Shown here: positions 27,769 to 35,856 of the stretch, in pieces
How the letters are laid out: each line of letters begins with the position of its first letter
Numbering within the stretch: the first letter of the stretch is position 1
Assembly: GCF_002964605.1 (NCBI RefSeq)
Contig: NZ_PQDH01000003.1
Location: 310,001-374,000, forward strand
Reading direction: 5' to 3'
DNA: 64,000 nucleotides
From: Vallitalea okinawensis
Lineage (GTDB): Bacteria > Bacillota > Clostridia > Lachnospirales > PQDH01
The notes under the pieces: model-generated
The model's input: the letters and a program-made list of their open reading frames with translations, nothing else
The model's database searches: none
What the model was told of the DNA's origin: nothing
Position numbers and translations under genes: made by a program

Positions 27769-28977
27769 TCATCCATGACAATGTTTATACTTTTTTCCAC
27801 TTCCACAGAAACAAGGTCCATTTCTGTCAATACGTCTATTTTCAAAGAGTATCGGACTTTGATTATGCATATGATTCTTTATATAATCCTTTGCTATAGC
27901 TCGAAACTCATCTAATGTAGCTTCATAGAACATCTTCCAACCTTCACATAACCAGCTGATGTGATCCGGTTGATTATCGCCATACACTCTATGCTTCAGA
28001 CAGTCTCCTGAGCAATAATAAAGATACTCACATTTTTGGCATGCCTTATTCCATTGATTCTTTTGACATCCAAACTGCTTATAAATCTGAGAGTCTTGCA
28101 TGTCTTCCCAGTTATCTGCTGTAACATTACCTACTTGAAGCTTTTTATCTACAAAGAAATCACATGGGAATATATCACCATTATGTTCGACAACAAAGTA
28201 TTGACAACAGTTACCACTCATAGGACAGACATTAATTTGACCCAGTATCATAAATGATAATATAGCATCAAAACGTCGTATAGATACCCGATAGGTATCT
28301 TCTTTCTTCCATTCGTTAAATATGTCGATTAAGAATTGTCCCCATTGCTTACCAGTTATACTGTAAGGAACATGTTTACCATGTATATCAAATTCAACAC
28401 AAGGTATGTACTGGTGAAAATAATGTCCATTGTCGGTAAGATAATGATACACTTCTTTAGCATGTCCTACATTAGATTGGCTAACAAGCGTTAAAATATT
28501 AAAATCAACTTGGTGTTTTTTGAGTGTTTCAATCCCTTTAATTACACTAGCATGAGTTCCACTATCACCTTTGTTTACTCGATAGCGATCATGGATATAC
28601 TCAGGTCCATCTAAACTTACTCCAAGTAAAAAATTGTTTTCTTTAAATAACTTAGCCATATCATCAGTTAGCAAGGTACCATTGGTTTGAAGACCATTAC
28701 TCACCTGTTTACCCCTTGCATATTTCTTCTGTAAACTAACAACTTTCTTGAAAAAATCGGTCCCCATCAAAGTAGGCTCACCACCCTGCCATCCAAAGGA
28801 ATATACTGGCTGGTCAGTTGCCATATAGCTCTTAATCATTTGCTCCAATACTTCGTCAGACATACGATGTTTATAGGTTTCTGGATACATTGATGCATGA
28901 TCTAAGTAAAAGCAATAAGCACATCGTAAATTACAATCTGCAGATGATGGTTTTATTAATAATGAGAAAGGTCTCAT
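27769..28977 (-). CDS. Anaerobic sulfatase-maturating radical SAM enzyme (anSME)
   Basis: Oxidises an active-site Cys or Ser of sulfatases to formylglycine. The 402-residue protein has the radical SAM CxxxCxxC motif CNLRCAYC (about residues 15-22), GWQGGEPTL (about 63-71), a Cys-rich SPASM region for two auxiliary clusters (CPMSGNCC, CDFF, CQKCEYLYYCSGDC) and a C-terminal SEC-C zinc motif PCFCGSGKKYKHCHG. No sulfatase gene is in the window. Proximity to fucI suggests sulfated fucose polymers as the substrate class; this is inference. Confidence 0.92.
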   Translation of the reverse strand: MRPFSLLIKPSSADCNLRCAYCFYLDHASMYPETYKHRMSDEVLEQMIKSYMATDQPVYSFGWQGGEPTLMGTDFFKKVVSLQKKYARGKQVSNGLQTNGTLLTDDMAKLFKENNFLLGVSLDGPEYIHDRYRVNKGDSGTHASVIKGIETLKKHQVDFNILTLVSQSNVGHAKEVYHYLTDNGHYFHQYIPCVEFDIHGKHVPYSITGKQWGQFLIDIFNEWKKEDTYRVSIRRFDAILSFMILGQINVCPMSGNCCQYFVVEHNGDIFPCDFFVDKKLQVGNVTADNWEDMQDSQIYKQFGCQKNQWNKACQKCEYLYYCSGDCLKHRVYGDNQPDHISWLCEGWKMFYEATLDEFRAIAKDYIKNHMHNQSPILFENRRIDRNGPCFCGSGKKYKHCHG

Positions 28978-29018
28978 ACAAATTCTCCTTTAACAAATAA
29001 ACTAATTTTGATCATATC

Positions 29019-29047
29019 ATTATAACACATACAGACATTTTACACAA
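29019..29047 (-). promoter_or_regulatory. Promoter of the sulfatase maturase gene
   Basis: Minus strand TTGTGT (29042-29047), 17-base spacer, TGTTATAAT giving an extended -10 (TATAAT at 29019-29024). Confidence 0.7.
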
Positions 29048-29087
29048 TCTTATGACCATTATAGTTAAAACTCCCCGAAGTTATAAC

Positions 29088-29116
29088 TTGACTTTCTTTG
29101 CTTCTTTTCATATAAT
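29088..29116 (+). promoter_or_regulatory. Promoter of the riboswitch-cation exchanger transcript
   Basis: Plus strand TTGACT (29088-29093), exactly 17 bases, TATAAT (29111-29116). The start near 29123 puts the aptamer at the very 5' end of the RNA. Confidence 0.82.
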
Positions 29117-29125
29117 AATTATTGT

Positions 29126-29253
29126 AGTAAAAGGGAGTAGCTGGCAAATATTTGCATTGTTGGTCGTCAATACGGTTTATCCCGGTCAACAATCATTGGA
29201 TACATAGTAGTCAATAGATTCTTTATTGACTGGTCAATGAAAGCAAGACTTTT
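29126..29253 (+). promoter_or_regulatory. yybP-ykoY (Mn2+-sensing) riboswitch aptamer
   Basis: Conserved blocks of the class are present in order: AAAAGGGAGUAGC at the 5' side, GUCGUCAAU, CGGUCAACAAU (closing the middle helix) and AGCAAGACUUUU at the 3' side. P1 would pair AAAAG (29129-29133) with CUUUU (29249-29253). The class is known to bind Mn2+ and usually turns genes on by preventing termination. Recognition is by memory of the consensus, not by a covariance search. Confidence 0.85.
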
Positions 29254-29284
29254 ACTGTATTCACATACAGTGGAGGTCTTTTTT
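29245..29284 (+). terminator. Riboswitch expression-platform terminator
   Basis: Continuous 16-bp stem: 29245-29260 with 29265-29280, UCAC loop, including three G-U pairs, then an unbroken U run. Its 5' arm takes over the 3' strand of aptamer P1, so aptamer and terminator are mutually exclusive. Confidence 0.85.
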
Positions 29285-29352
29285 ATATTGGAAAAATTAC
29301 GCTAGCTCTAGACATAAGAGGACTTTCACAAATAACTAAGGGGGAATTTTTC

Positions 29353-30315
29353 ATGGACATTGAACAACTGCTACCATTTATACTCTTTTTTGTCGGATTC
29401 ATAATGATCATCAAAGGTAGTGATTGGTTTATCGATTCAACGATTTGGGTGGCAAAGGTACTTAATGTACCCAACATTATTATTGGAGCCACTCTAGTGA
29501 GTTTATGTACTACTTTGCCTGAAGCCATGGTTTCAACAAGTTCTGCTTTGAAAGGTAATGCAGATATTGCTTTCGGTAATGCTATTGGTTCTATTGCATG
29601 TAATACTGGTTTTATACTAGGTATTACAATTCTCTTATCAAAACCATCAATTCATGAGAAATTAGACTTCCAAAAGAAGGGGTTATTACTCATTTCCTTG
29701 TTATTAGGATTAATGGGAGTTGGATATTATTATGGTGAACTACCTCTTTTTATTGGATTTGGCTTACTAGGTATCTTATTATTATATCTTATTTCAAATG
29801 TCAAAGTAGCTATGGAGAAGCCTTATGATGGTGAAAAAGAAGCCATTGATAAAAGTAAATCAACTGTCATGAGAATGCTTGTTCTATTTGTGATTGGTTT
29901 AGTATTAACCATATGGGGTGCTAACTTACTTGTTGATAATGGTGAGAAAATCGCCCGCCTCCTTGGTGTACCAGACGTGGTAATTGGATTAACTCTAACT
30001 GCTTTCGGTACCTCTTTACCTGAACTAGTAACTGCTATAACAGCATTTGTTAAAAAAGCTGGTGACTTATCATTAGGTAATATCATTGGTGCTAACTTAA
30101 TGAATATTCTATTGGTAATAGCTTTATCAACAACTATTTTACCAATTAATATTGAGCCAAGCTATTTAACAATGCATCTACCATTCGTTATACTCATTGT
30201 ATGTATACCTATTTTAGCTACCTTTAGTAAGAAAGGTTATTTTAGCCGTTTAACAGGATTTATTATGGTCGCTACCTATGCACTTTATATTGGTCTTACC
30301 TTTTATGTGGCATAA
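29353..30315 (+). CDS. CaxA/YrbG-type Na+/Ca2+ exchanger family protein, probable Mn2+/Ca2+ exporter
   Basis: A 320-residue membrane antiporter with two repeated halves of five helices. Each half carries an alpha repeat: TTLPEAMVSTSSALKG (about 53-68) with GNAIGS, and GTSLPELVTAITAFVK (about 219-234) with GNIIGANLMN. GGGGGA precedes the ATG. Family members export Ca2+ in exchange for Na+ or H+, but the Mn2+ riboswitch upstream makes Mn2+ a likely physiological substrate. Stand-alone gene with its own terminator. Confidence 0.9.
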   Translation: MDIEQLLPFILFFVGFIMIIKGSDWFIDSTIWVAKVLNVPNIIIGATLVSLCTTLPEAMVSTSSALKGNADIAFGNAIGSIACNTGFILGITILLSKPSIHEKLDFQKKGLLLISLLLGLMGVGYYYGELPLFIGFGLLGILLLYLISNVKVAMEKPYDGEKEAIDKSKSTVMRMLVLFVIGLVLTIWGANLLVDNGEKIARLLGVPDVVIGLTLTAFGTSLPELVTAITAFVKKAGDLSLGNIIGANLMNILLVIALSTTILPINIEPSYLTMHLPFVILIVCIPILATFSKKGYFSRLTGFIMVATYALYIGLTFYVA

Positions 30316-30333
30316 GTATTGTCAAGATTGATT

Positions 30334-30365
30334 AAAGCCCGATACATTGACTTGTATCGGGCTTT
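30334..30365 (+). terminator. Intrinsic terminator of the exchanger gene
   Basis: Thirteen-bp perfect stem (AAAGCCCGATACA with TGTATCGGGCTTT) and 6-base loop, 18 bases after the stop. Confidence 0.85.
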
Positions 30366-30386
30366 CGGTTTACCTATCACAACTAC

Positions 30387-30581
30387 GAGAAAGTATGGTT
30401 CCTTGCTTGATCATTTCGTGTAACGATATGTATCAAAAGTAATGAGGTTCGATGCTTTATTACTTTTATAAGCAAAACGCATTACTTTCCTACACTACAA
30501 AAAAGTGACTAACGTCACGTTTCAAGTATGTGCAGGAAAGTATGGTCCCTTGCGAGCAAAACGCATTACTTTCCTACACTA
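30387..30581. repeat. Duplicated hairpin-bounded repeat
   Basis: A 27-base unit beginning AGCAAAACGCATTACTTTCC occurs at 30471-30497 and identically at 30555-30581. Each copy is preceded by a GAAAGTATGGT-type block (about 30390 and 30535), so AGGAAAGTA and TACTTTCCT bracket each unit as inverted ends. The second unit looks like the first with its middle deleted. The second copy covers the stop codon of the methyltransferase at 30566. Confidence 0.7.
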
Positions 30582-31150
30582 AAATAAAAGTAGTTTTCAT
30601 CTTCAATTCTTATATTTTTGAAACCATTTTGATGACATAGCTGCTTTAAGGTTAAATCTGTAGGAATAGCATCTCTTCCCAAGCTATAGCCAATACGTTG
30701 ATGGTGCTCTTTTAGACCTTGTCTAGAACGCGCATGGGCTATTGCAAATGTCCCTCCATCTGCTAGTAGAGTTCTTACATTACTAAACACAGTTTCTAGG
30801 TTCTCAAAATGTGGAATACTATTGTAAATGAGTATCCTATTGAAGCATTGATCCAGTTTAAAGGGTTGGTCAAAGTCTTCACAGATCGTTTCAACTTCAT
30901 GAAAACACAGCTTAAAGCTCTGAAGTAGTTTCTCAGAAATGTCTAGCCCTATGTACTTCTTTATGCTTTTAAATCTCAGATATGGATAAAGAATACCTGA
31001 ACCACAGCAAATATCAAGTACTTTAGAATTTTCATCTATATTTAATTTATTGAGCATGTCTTTTATGATTTTTTTCTCATGATCATCTGGTTGGCGTAGC
31101 CATGATTGATGATTTTTATTAAAATGCTCTTTCTCGTTAATAATTTTCAT
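30566..31150 (-). CDS. Class I SAM-dependent methyltransferase
   Basis: A 194-residue methyltransferase with the SAM motif VLDICCGSGILYPYL near residues 40-54 and NSIPHFENL near 105 in the post-II position, as in UbiE/Methyltransf_11 proteins. The ATG at 31150 is chosen since AAAGGA sits upstream and an earlier TTG overlaps it. The last codons, including the stop, are embedded in a repeated element. Substrate unknown. Confidence 0.75.
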   Translation of the reverse strand: MKIINEKEHFNKNHQSWLRQPDDHEKKIIKDMLNKLNIDENSKVLDICCGSGILYPYLRFKSIKKYIGLDISEKLLQSFKLCFHEVETICEDFDQPFKLDQCFNRILIYNSIPHFENLETVFSNVRTLLADGGTFAIAHARSRQGLKEHHQRIGYSLGRDAIPTDLTLKQLCHQNGFKNIRIEDENYFYFSVGK

Positions 31151-31205
31151 GCTTTTTCCTTTCAAGTAAAATACATTAGCAAAACTTTAATTTAGTTATA
31201 GAAGA

Positions 31206-31637
31206 TTAATTAGATCTATCCTTTATAAAATCTATTACTTGATGATGCAAGTGAGGTTGGATTTGTGAATAAGTTAAGTTAGGAGGTAACTTTTTAAAAA
31301 ACTTAATTTCAGCAATTTCTGAATCTGGTAATTCAACTAAAGTAGTTATTTTACTATAGAATAATTGACCGTAAGACTGCTCCTCACCTCTTGTAACTGA
31401 ATAGGTACAAACAGGGATTAACTCAAATGCCTTAGCTCCTGTCTCCTCAAATAACTCTCTTGAAGCCGCTTGACTTGCACTTTCTCCCTCTTCAATATGC
31501 CCTCCAGGAATTTCCCATGTATCACGTTGTTTATGTCGTACAAGAACCCACTGATTTTGATATTGAGACTGAATAACGACGTATTTTAGTTTTTCTTCTG
31601 TTATTTTTCCTAACTCATAAAAATCAACTTTTAACAT
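31206..31637 (-). CDS. NUDIX hydrolase
   Basis: The 143-residue protein contains the Nudix box, GxHIEEGESASQAASRELFEETGA around residues 45-70 (G-x5-E-x7-REUxEExG-like spacing), which binds metal and pyrophosphate substrates. MutT/YtkD-like by size. AAGGGGGA precedes the ATG. It lies 21 bases after the alpha/beta hydrolase gene on the same strand; no substrate can be assigned. Confidence 0.88.
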   Translation of the reverse strand: MLKVDFYELGKITEEKLKYVVIQSQYQNQWVLVRHKQRDTWEIPGGHIEEGESASQAASRELFEETGAKAFELIPVCTYSVTRGEEQSYGQLFYSKITTLVELPDSEIAEIKFFKKLPPNLTYSQIQPHLHHQVIDFIKDRSN

Positions 31638-31658
31638 TTTGTCCCCCTTTGTATATTA

Positions 31659-32444
31659 TCAAATAACCTCTTTGAGTATCTCAAAAAACTTATCATGCGC
31701 TAGTACTTCATTCCAAGGATAATGGCCACAATCCTTAAGTAGAATATATTCAAAATCACTAACTACTTTCTTAAGCGGTTCAATGACCCCTTTATAAGGA
31801 TGAGCATCGTATTTACCGTGAATAGCTAAGACTGGACATTGAATTTCACTACCTTTATTTAATAAATCTCCATTCTGACGCAGCTTTAACATCTCAGGCA
31901 TGACTTTATTGTAGATTTCTGGTTGATAATCAATGGTATCATTAGCGGATATTTCAATAGGTTTGAATGTTTCAGCTTTAGACATAATTTCTCCAAACTG
32001 CCCAAAGATAATTTTTTCTTCCTGTAGACTGTCTACTTCTGACCATCTTTTTTGAAGCTGATTCAACAGCATTTGATCTTCTTCTGAAAAACGACAATTC
32101 CGTGTAGCGTTCATCTCTTTAACATATTTTTGTTCAAAAGCCCCACAGCCGACTAAGATTACTTTTTTGACTAAGTCGGGGTTAGATGCAGCTAATAAAT
32201 AAACCAGCCAAGCCCCCCATGAGTGGCCAATTAAAGTTATTGGTTTATCGGCAACCTCTTGAATAATGGCTCTCAATTCTTCAATCTGTCCTTCTACGGT
32301 ATCAGCCGATTGGAAAGGTTCAATAACACTAAAATCCTTTGAAAGCAGCTTACATATAGGTGCAACAGAACCAGGAGCACCAGGCCCCCCATGAACGACA
32401 ACTATTTGATAGGGTGAGTCTCCATAACATCTATATCTCTCCAT
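31659..32444 (-). CDS. Alpha/beta hydrolase
   Basis: A 261-residue hydrolase with HGGPGAPG near residue 18 (oxyanion-hole HGGPG typical of proline-iminopeptidase-like enzymes), nucleophile elbow GHSWG (about 68-72), a catalytic Asp in HGKYDAHPY and His in DCGHYPW. AGAGGTG precedes the ATG. Substrate is unknown. Confidence 0.85.
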   Translation of the reverse strand: MERYRCYGDSPYQIVVVHGGPGAPGSVAPICKLLSKDFSVIEPFQSADTVEGQIEELRAIIQEVADKPITLIGHSWGAWLVYLLAASNPDLVKKVILVGCGAFEQKYVKEMNATRNCRFSEEDQMLLNQLQKRWSEVDSLQEEKIIFGQFGEIMSKAETFKPIEISANDTIDYQPEIYNKVMPEMLKLRQNGDLLNKGSEIQCPVLAIHGKYDAHPYKGVIEPLKKVVSDFEYILLKDCGHYPWNEVLAHDKFFEILKEVI

Positions 32445-32479
32445 ATAACACCTCTTTCTTCTTGATATAACTTCATGAG

Positions 32480-32507
32480 TTAACCCCTAGCCTTCACCAG
32501 GGGTTAA
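32480..32507 (-). terminator. Possible terminator or palindrome downstream of the UPF0145 gene
   Basis: TTAACCCCT and AGGGGTTAA make a 9-bp perfect stem, extendable with a bulge, 11 bases past the stop of 32518-32835. No U run follows, so termination is uncertain. Confidence 0.45.
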
Positions 32508-32517
32508 TTGTTAAACA

Positions 32518-32835
32518 CTATTCACATACTACAGCTGTTCCCGATGCTGTCACCATTAACATATTCCCTTGACCTAGTACTTCATAATCAATATCAACAC
32601 CTACAACAGCGTTTGCCCCTACCTTCATAGCCCTATTTTCTAATTCTCTTAAAGCTGTCTGTCTAGCCTCAATCAATTCACCTTCATAGGAATTGGATCT
32701 ACCTCCAAAGAAATTGGTCAAACCTGCTGCGAAGTCCTTTACAAAGTTGACACCTGTTATAACTTCTCCAAAAACAACACCTCTATACTCTTTGATACTT
32801 TTACCTTCAACAGTTGGTGTAGTAGTTACAATCAT
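32518..32835 (-). CDS. YbjQ/UPF0145 family protein
   Basis: The 105 residues match the small heavy-metal-binding-like YbjQ family: N-terminal [21 protein letters not shown], central DFFGGRS-like segment ([11 protein letters not shown]) and [16 protein letters not shown] near the end. Function in this family is not established; members form pentameric rings. GGAGGG precedes the ATG. Confidence 0.88.
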   Translation of the reverse strand: MIVTTTPTVEGKSIKEYRGVVFGEVITGVNFVKDFAAGLTNFFGGRSNSYEGELIEARQTALRELENRAMKVGANAVVGVDIDYEVLGQGNMLMVTASGTAVVCE

Positions 32836-32915
32836 TTTATTCCCTCCATCTTAAATATTTATTAATCATTAGCTTATTCTTGTTATTTAATAATAAACTA
32901 TTCTTCTCTTCATTA

Positions 32916-33737
32916 CTATATAGCAAATGTAAATAACGGATATTCAAAGGCTTTTTTGTACCCATGCCATTCTGCAGTCTTGTATGATCCTATGTTAGTT
33001 GCCATACAGTCCCAATAAGGAATTAAATTTTTATTTTTACAATCTTTAAGATACTCATATATAAGATATTTAGCAAAGCCTTTTCTTTGATAGTCTTCAA
33101 CTGTTTCAATATGAGATTCCATCTCATCACCTGCCATAAAACTCGTTACACAACTGGCTACTATTTTGCTATCATATACAATACAATACCCGATACCTTT
33201 TTCGAGATATAAATCGAGGCTGGCCCACCATTCCAAGATATTATTCTTAACAAAATCTATATTGTTAACATCGGAAGTAAGGAAATGTCCATCAACACGT
33301 TTGACTTCAGCACCATCCAATAAAGGTGGTCTTTTTACTTCTTGATCTTTAAGACCTTGAAATTGATACACGTATTGATATGATTTATGATAACCCGCTC
33401 TGTTATCAAATGTCATTTCTAATATATCATCCCATATCTCACTTGTACCACTGATTTCAATATTATTATAATCTAAATCCTGTGATTGCGGAATTATAAC
33501 CTCATCGAAATATTGACTGAGCCCCTTTACAAAAGATGGATTATTTTCTTCTCCAATCAGATAATAGCCCCCTATCCCCTTGGACCAAATGATTGCAGAT
33601 TTTGGTTCTCTAGCATTATCAACATATACCTTACCAGGATTATTTAATGCAATAACTGACTTGATTTCTAAATTACATTTATCAACTGATAACATATGCT
33701 CTATTCTATGAAATTGTTCTTTTTTTAGCTCCATCAT
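32916..33737 (-). CDS. GNAT-family acetyltransferase (two-domain, PF12746-like)
   Basis: A 273-residue protein with an N-terminal region (about 1-130) peculiar to the GNAT_acetyltr_2 group and a C-terminal GNAT fold with acetyl-CoA motif VEDYQRKGFAKYLIYEYL near residues 213-230. GGGGGA precedes two adjacent ATGs; the first is used here. Substrate unknown. Confidence 0.8.
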   Translation of the reverse strand: MMELKKEQFHRIEHMLSVDKCNLEIKSVIALNNPGKVYVDNAREPKSAIIWSKGIGGYYLIGEENNPSFVKGLSQYFDEVIIPQSQDLDYNNIEISGTSEIWDDILEMTFDNRAGYHKSYQYVYQFQGLKDQEVKRPPLLDGAEVKRVDGHFLTSDVNNIDFVKNNILEWWASLDLYLEKGIGYCIVYDSKIVASCVTSFMAGDEMESHIETVEDYQRKGFAKYLIYEYLKDCKNKNLIPYWDCMATNIGSYKTAEWHGYKKAFEYPLFTFAI

Positions 33738-33766
33738 TAGTTATTCCCCCAGAATTATTATATATA

Positions 33767-34018
33767 TTATAAGCTTTGATAATAGTCCCGAAGCTCTCTC
33801 TTCTCTTCTTTTGTCAGATCATGCCACCTTCTACTTTGAACAGCGCCTTCTATAGCATAAAGGCTATTCAAGCATGCTTCTGGATCATTCAACTTAATTC
33901 TATTAAATACTTCTTTACTACCAAGTTTTATCAAATCCTCTGATGTTTTCACACCTACACTTATAAGCTTGTTCTCTAAGATACTACCTATATTAGGAAG
34001 TTGGTTTAATTGACTCAT
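33767..34018 (-). CDS. TfoX C-terminal-domain protein
   Basis: An 83-residue protein equal to the stand-alone TfoX C-terminal domain, a helix-hairpin-helix-like module: LPNIGSILENKLISVGVKT near residues 7-25 and a tail WHDLTKEEKRELRDYY. In Proteobacteria TfoX controls competence; stand-alone domains in Firmicutes have no proven role. Its start overlaps the end of the 2H phosphoesterase gene by 26 bases, implying coupling. Confidence 0.85.
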   Translation of the reverse strand: MSQLNQLPNIGSILENKLISVGVKTSEDLIKLGSKEVFNRIKLNDPEACLNSLYAIEGAVQSRRWHDLTKEEKRELRDYYQSL

Positions 34019-34565
34019 TACCTGTACCTCCTTCTATTTCCCATTCACTCAAATATTCAATGGGTTTAAACTTGATAAGACCGACTTTTTCAATCCTGAC
34101 TATCATTGGCTTAAAGTCTTTACTCATTATCTCAATACACTTTAGTACATCTGGTTTACTGAGGTCAATGGCCAAAGTACAATGTGGTTCCCATAGATTG
34201 GGCTGATAGTACGGCCAGACATATTCTTCATATGCTTTCATTGCTTCATGAAACCGCTTATGTATAAGAAGAAGTCCCTCAGAAACTTTTGGTCCTAAAA
34301 ACACAACACCTTCATCTGTATTAAAGATACCTATATGAGATAAATTGAGCTCAAACAGCCTCAAGCCACTTGCAAATGTTTCAACATATTTTTGGAAGGT
34401 TATTAAATCAGTCAATGAGTCATTATATACTGCTAAAGTAATATGTGGTCTACTATTGGACTCATACATGAACTTGCTTACATTTTTCTCATAAAGGACT
34501 TGCCAAATATCCTTAATAATTTTTTCACTATCTTCATCAAAATATAATTCTACAGCATACCCCAT
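33993..34565 (-). CDS. 2'-5' RNA ligase-like 2H phosphoesterase
   Basis: The 190-residue protein has the two HxTx motifs of the 2H superfamily, PHITLAVYND (about 45-54) and PHCTLAIDL (about 140-148), at the expected spacing of about 95 residues. Such proteins cleave or join 2'-5' phosphodiester or cyclic phosphate bonds. AGGTGAT precedes the ATG. Natural substrate unknown. Confidence 0.85.
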   Translation of the reverse strand: MGYAVELYFDEDSEKIIKDIWQVLYEKNVSKFMYESNSRPHITLAVYNDSLTDLITFQKYVETFASGLRLFELNLSHIGIFNTDEGVVFLGPKVSEGLLLIHKRFHEAMKAYEEYVWPYYQPNLWEPHCTLAIDLSKPDVLKCIEIMSKDFKPMIVRIEKVGLIKFKPIEYLSEWEIEGGTGNESIKPTS

Positions 34566-34592
34566 TCTTTATCACCTGCATTTTATAATGTA

Positions 34593-35144
34593 CTACTTAA
34601 AGTTTTTATTCAAAAGCGTATAGTGAATATGGTCTTCCCAAACATCGTTTATTTTAAGATATTCCTTGGCTAAACCTTCATCATGGAACCCTAACTTTTC
34701 CACTACATGTATCGACGCATGATTTCTTGGTATGATATTCGCTTCAATACGATGAAGTTTCAGATCATTAAAAGCTAGTTCAATTCCTTTTACAAGCGCT
34801 TCATTCATATAACCATTACCTGTTGCTGCTCCATCCAGCTTATAACCCAAATGACAGGATTGAAAAACACCTCTAACTATATTACTAAACCCAATATTAC
34901 CAATGGCTTTTTTCTCACCTTTTTTAAACATCCATAATCGTAAAGACTCTTCAGCCTTTATTTTACTGTATTCCATTTCTAACATTTCTTTCTGTTGTTC
35001 AAGAGTAAAAAAGCTTTCATCCCTAAGAGGCTCCCATGGCTGAAGAAATTCTCTATTTCTAATATAAAAATCTAAAACCAACTTTGCATCTTCAGGTTTT
35101 AATATACGTAGTTCCAAACGCTCTGTAACATATTTCTCGACCAT
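34593..35144 (-). CDS. RimJ/RimL-type GNAT acetyltransferase
   Basis: A 183-residue GNAT of the protein-N-acetyl branch: TERLELRILKPEDA at the N-terminus, GYMNEALVKGIELAFNDLKL as acetyl-CoA motif and NHASIHVVEKLGFHDEGLAKEYL near the end. The second in-frame ATG (35144) has better spacing from GAGGG than the first. It could acetylate ribosomal proteins, but no specific target can be read. Confidence 0.85.
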   Translation of the reverse strand: MVEKYVTERLELRILKPEDAKLVLDFYIRNREFLQPWEPLRDESFFTLEQQKEMLEMEYSKIKAEESLRLWMFKKGEKKAIGNIGFSNIVRGVFQSCHLGYKLDGAATGNGYMNEALVKGIELAFNDLKLHRIEANIIPRNHASIHVVEKLGFHDEGLAKEYLKINDVWEDHIHYTLLNKNFK

Positions 35145-35285
35145 TTTCATCCCTCATTTCTGTAAAAATATACTTTACTGATTCGTATTTTGCTTTTGTG
35201 TTGCATTCATCACATGAGTTCTTTCTACTAATCATTGTAATGTTTTCCTTTAACAGAGTCAACTATTATTGGTATTTAAAACAAG

Positions 35286-35306
35286 AAAAGGACCTAAAGT
35301 CCTTTT
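35286..35306 (-). terminator. Intrinsic terminator after the membrane protein gene
   Basis: Eight-bp stem AAAAGGAC/GTCCTTTT with a 5-base loop and U-rich 3' arm, 41 bases past the stop of 35348-35779. Confidence 0.72.
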
Positions 35307-35347
35307 CATATCTTCTGAAGTAGATCAATCTTATATCTCTATAAGCA

Positions 35348-35779
35348 TTAAAATGATTCCGTTATTAACAATTCAAAGAAAAACTCATATCTATATGCTA
35401 AGCAACTAAGAATGATGAGTGATATGCCAATCGTCACTAAGTATGCATTAGGTTTCCCAAAAATGAAACCACCATTACTCAAATATTCTGCCCTATTATC
35501 CATATGTTTTGATGTCGAATAATTAGCTTCACAAGCGGATGTTACTTGATGTAAATTAACATTCCCTTTGTCATTAGTGGCTGAAGATACAGGTCCACCC
35601 ATAAATTTTGAGGCTTTTACCATACCTGCTACACTAAATAAGGTGACCAATAATCCAAGGATAAAGACTCTATCAATAACATTCTCCCCAGATCCCTTAA
35701 TATTAACAAGAAGTATAACTGCTATTAATCCAACTACAACTATTAATAATCTGATTAACCATCTAGTTAATTTATTCAT
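35348..35779 (-). CDS. Hypothetical membrane protein
   Basis: A 143-residue protein of unknown family with predicted transmembrane segments at about residues 9-27, 38-55 and 113-130, a soluble loop between (about 60-105), and a start behind GAGGTGGGA. There are no recognisable motifs. The soluble loop shows a GGFIFGKPNAYL segment. It is likely monocistronic with a terminator. Confidence 0.65.
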   Translation of the reverse strand: MNKLTRWLIRLLIVVVGLIAVILLVNIKGSGENVIDRVFILGLLVTLFSVAGMVKASKFMGGPVSSATNDKGNVNLHQVTSACEANYSTSKHMDNRAEYLSNGGFIFGKPNAYLVTIGISLIILSCLAYRYEFFFELLITESF

Positions 35780-35856
35780 AAATATCCCACCTCATCATCA
35801 TCAATTATTTTTACTATCTGATTCATGGCATTCCAGCGTCTTTAACTTATATGATA

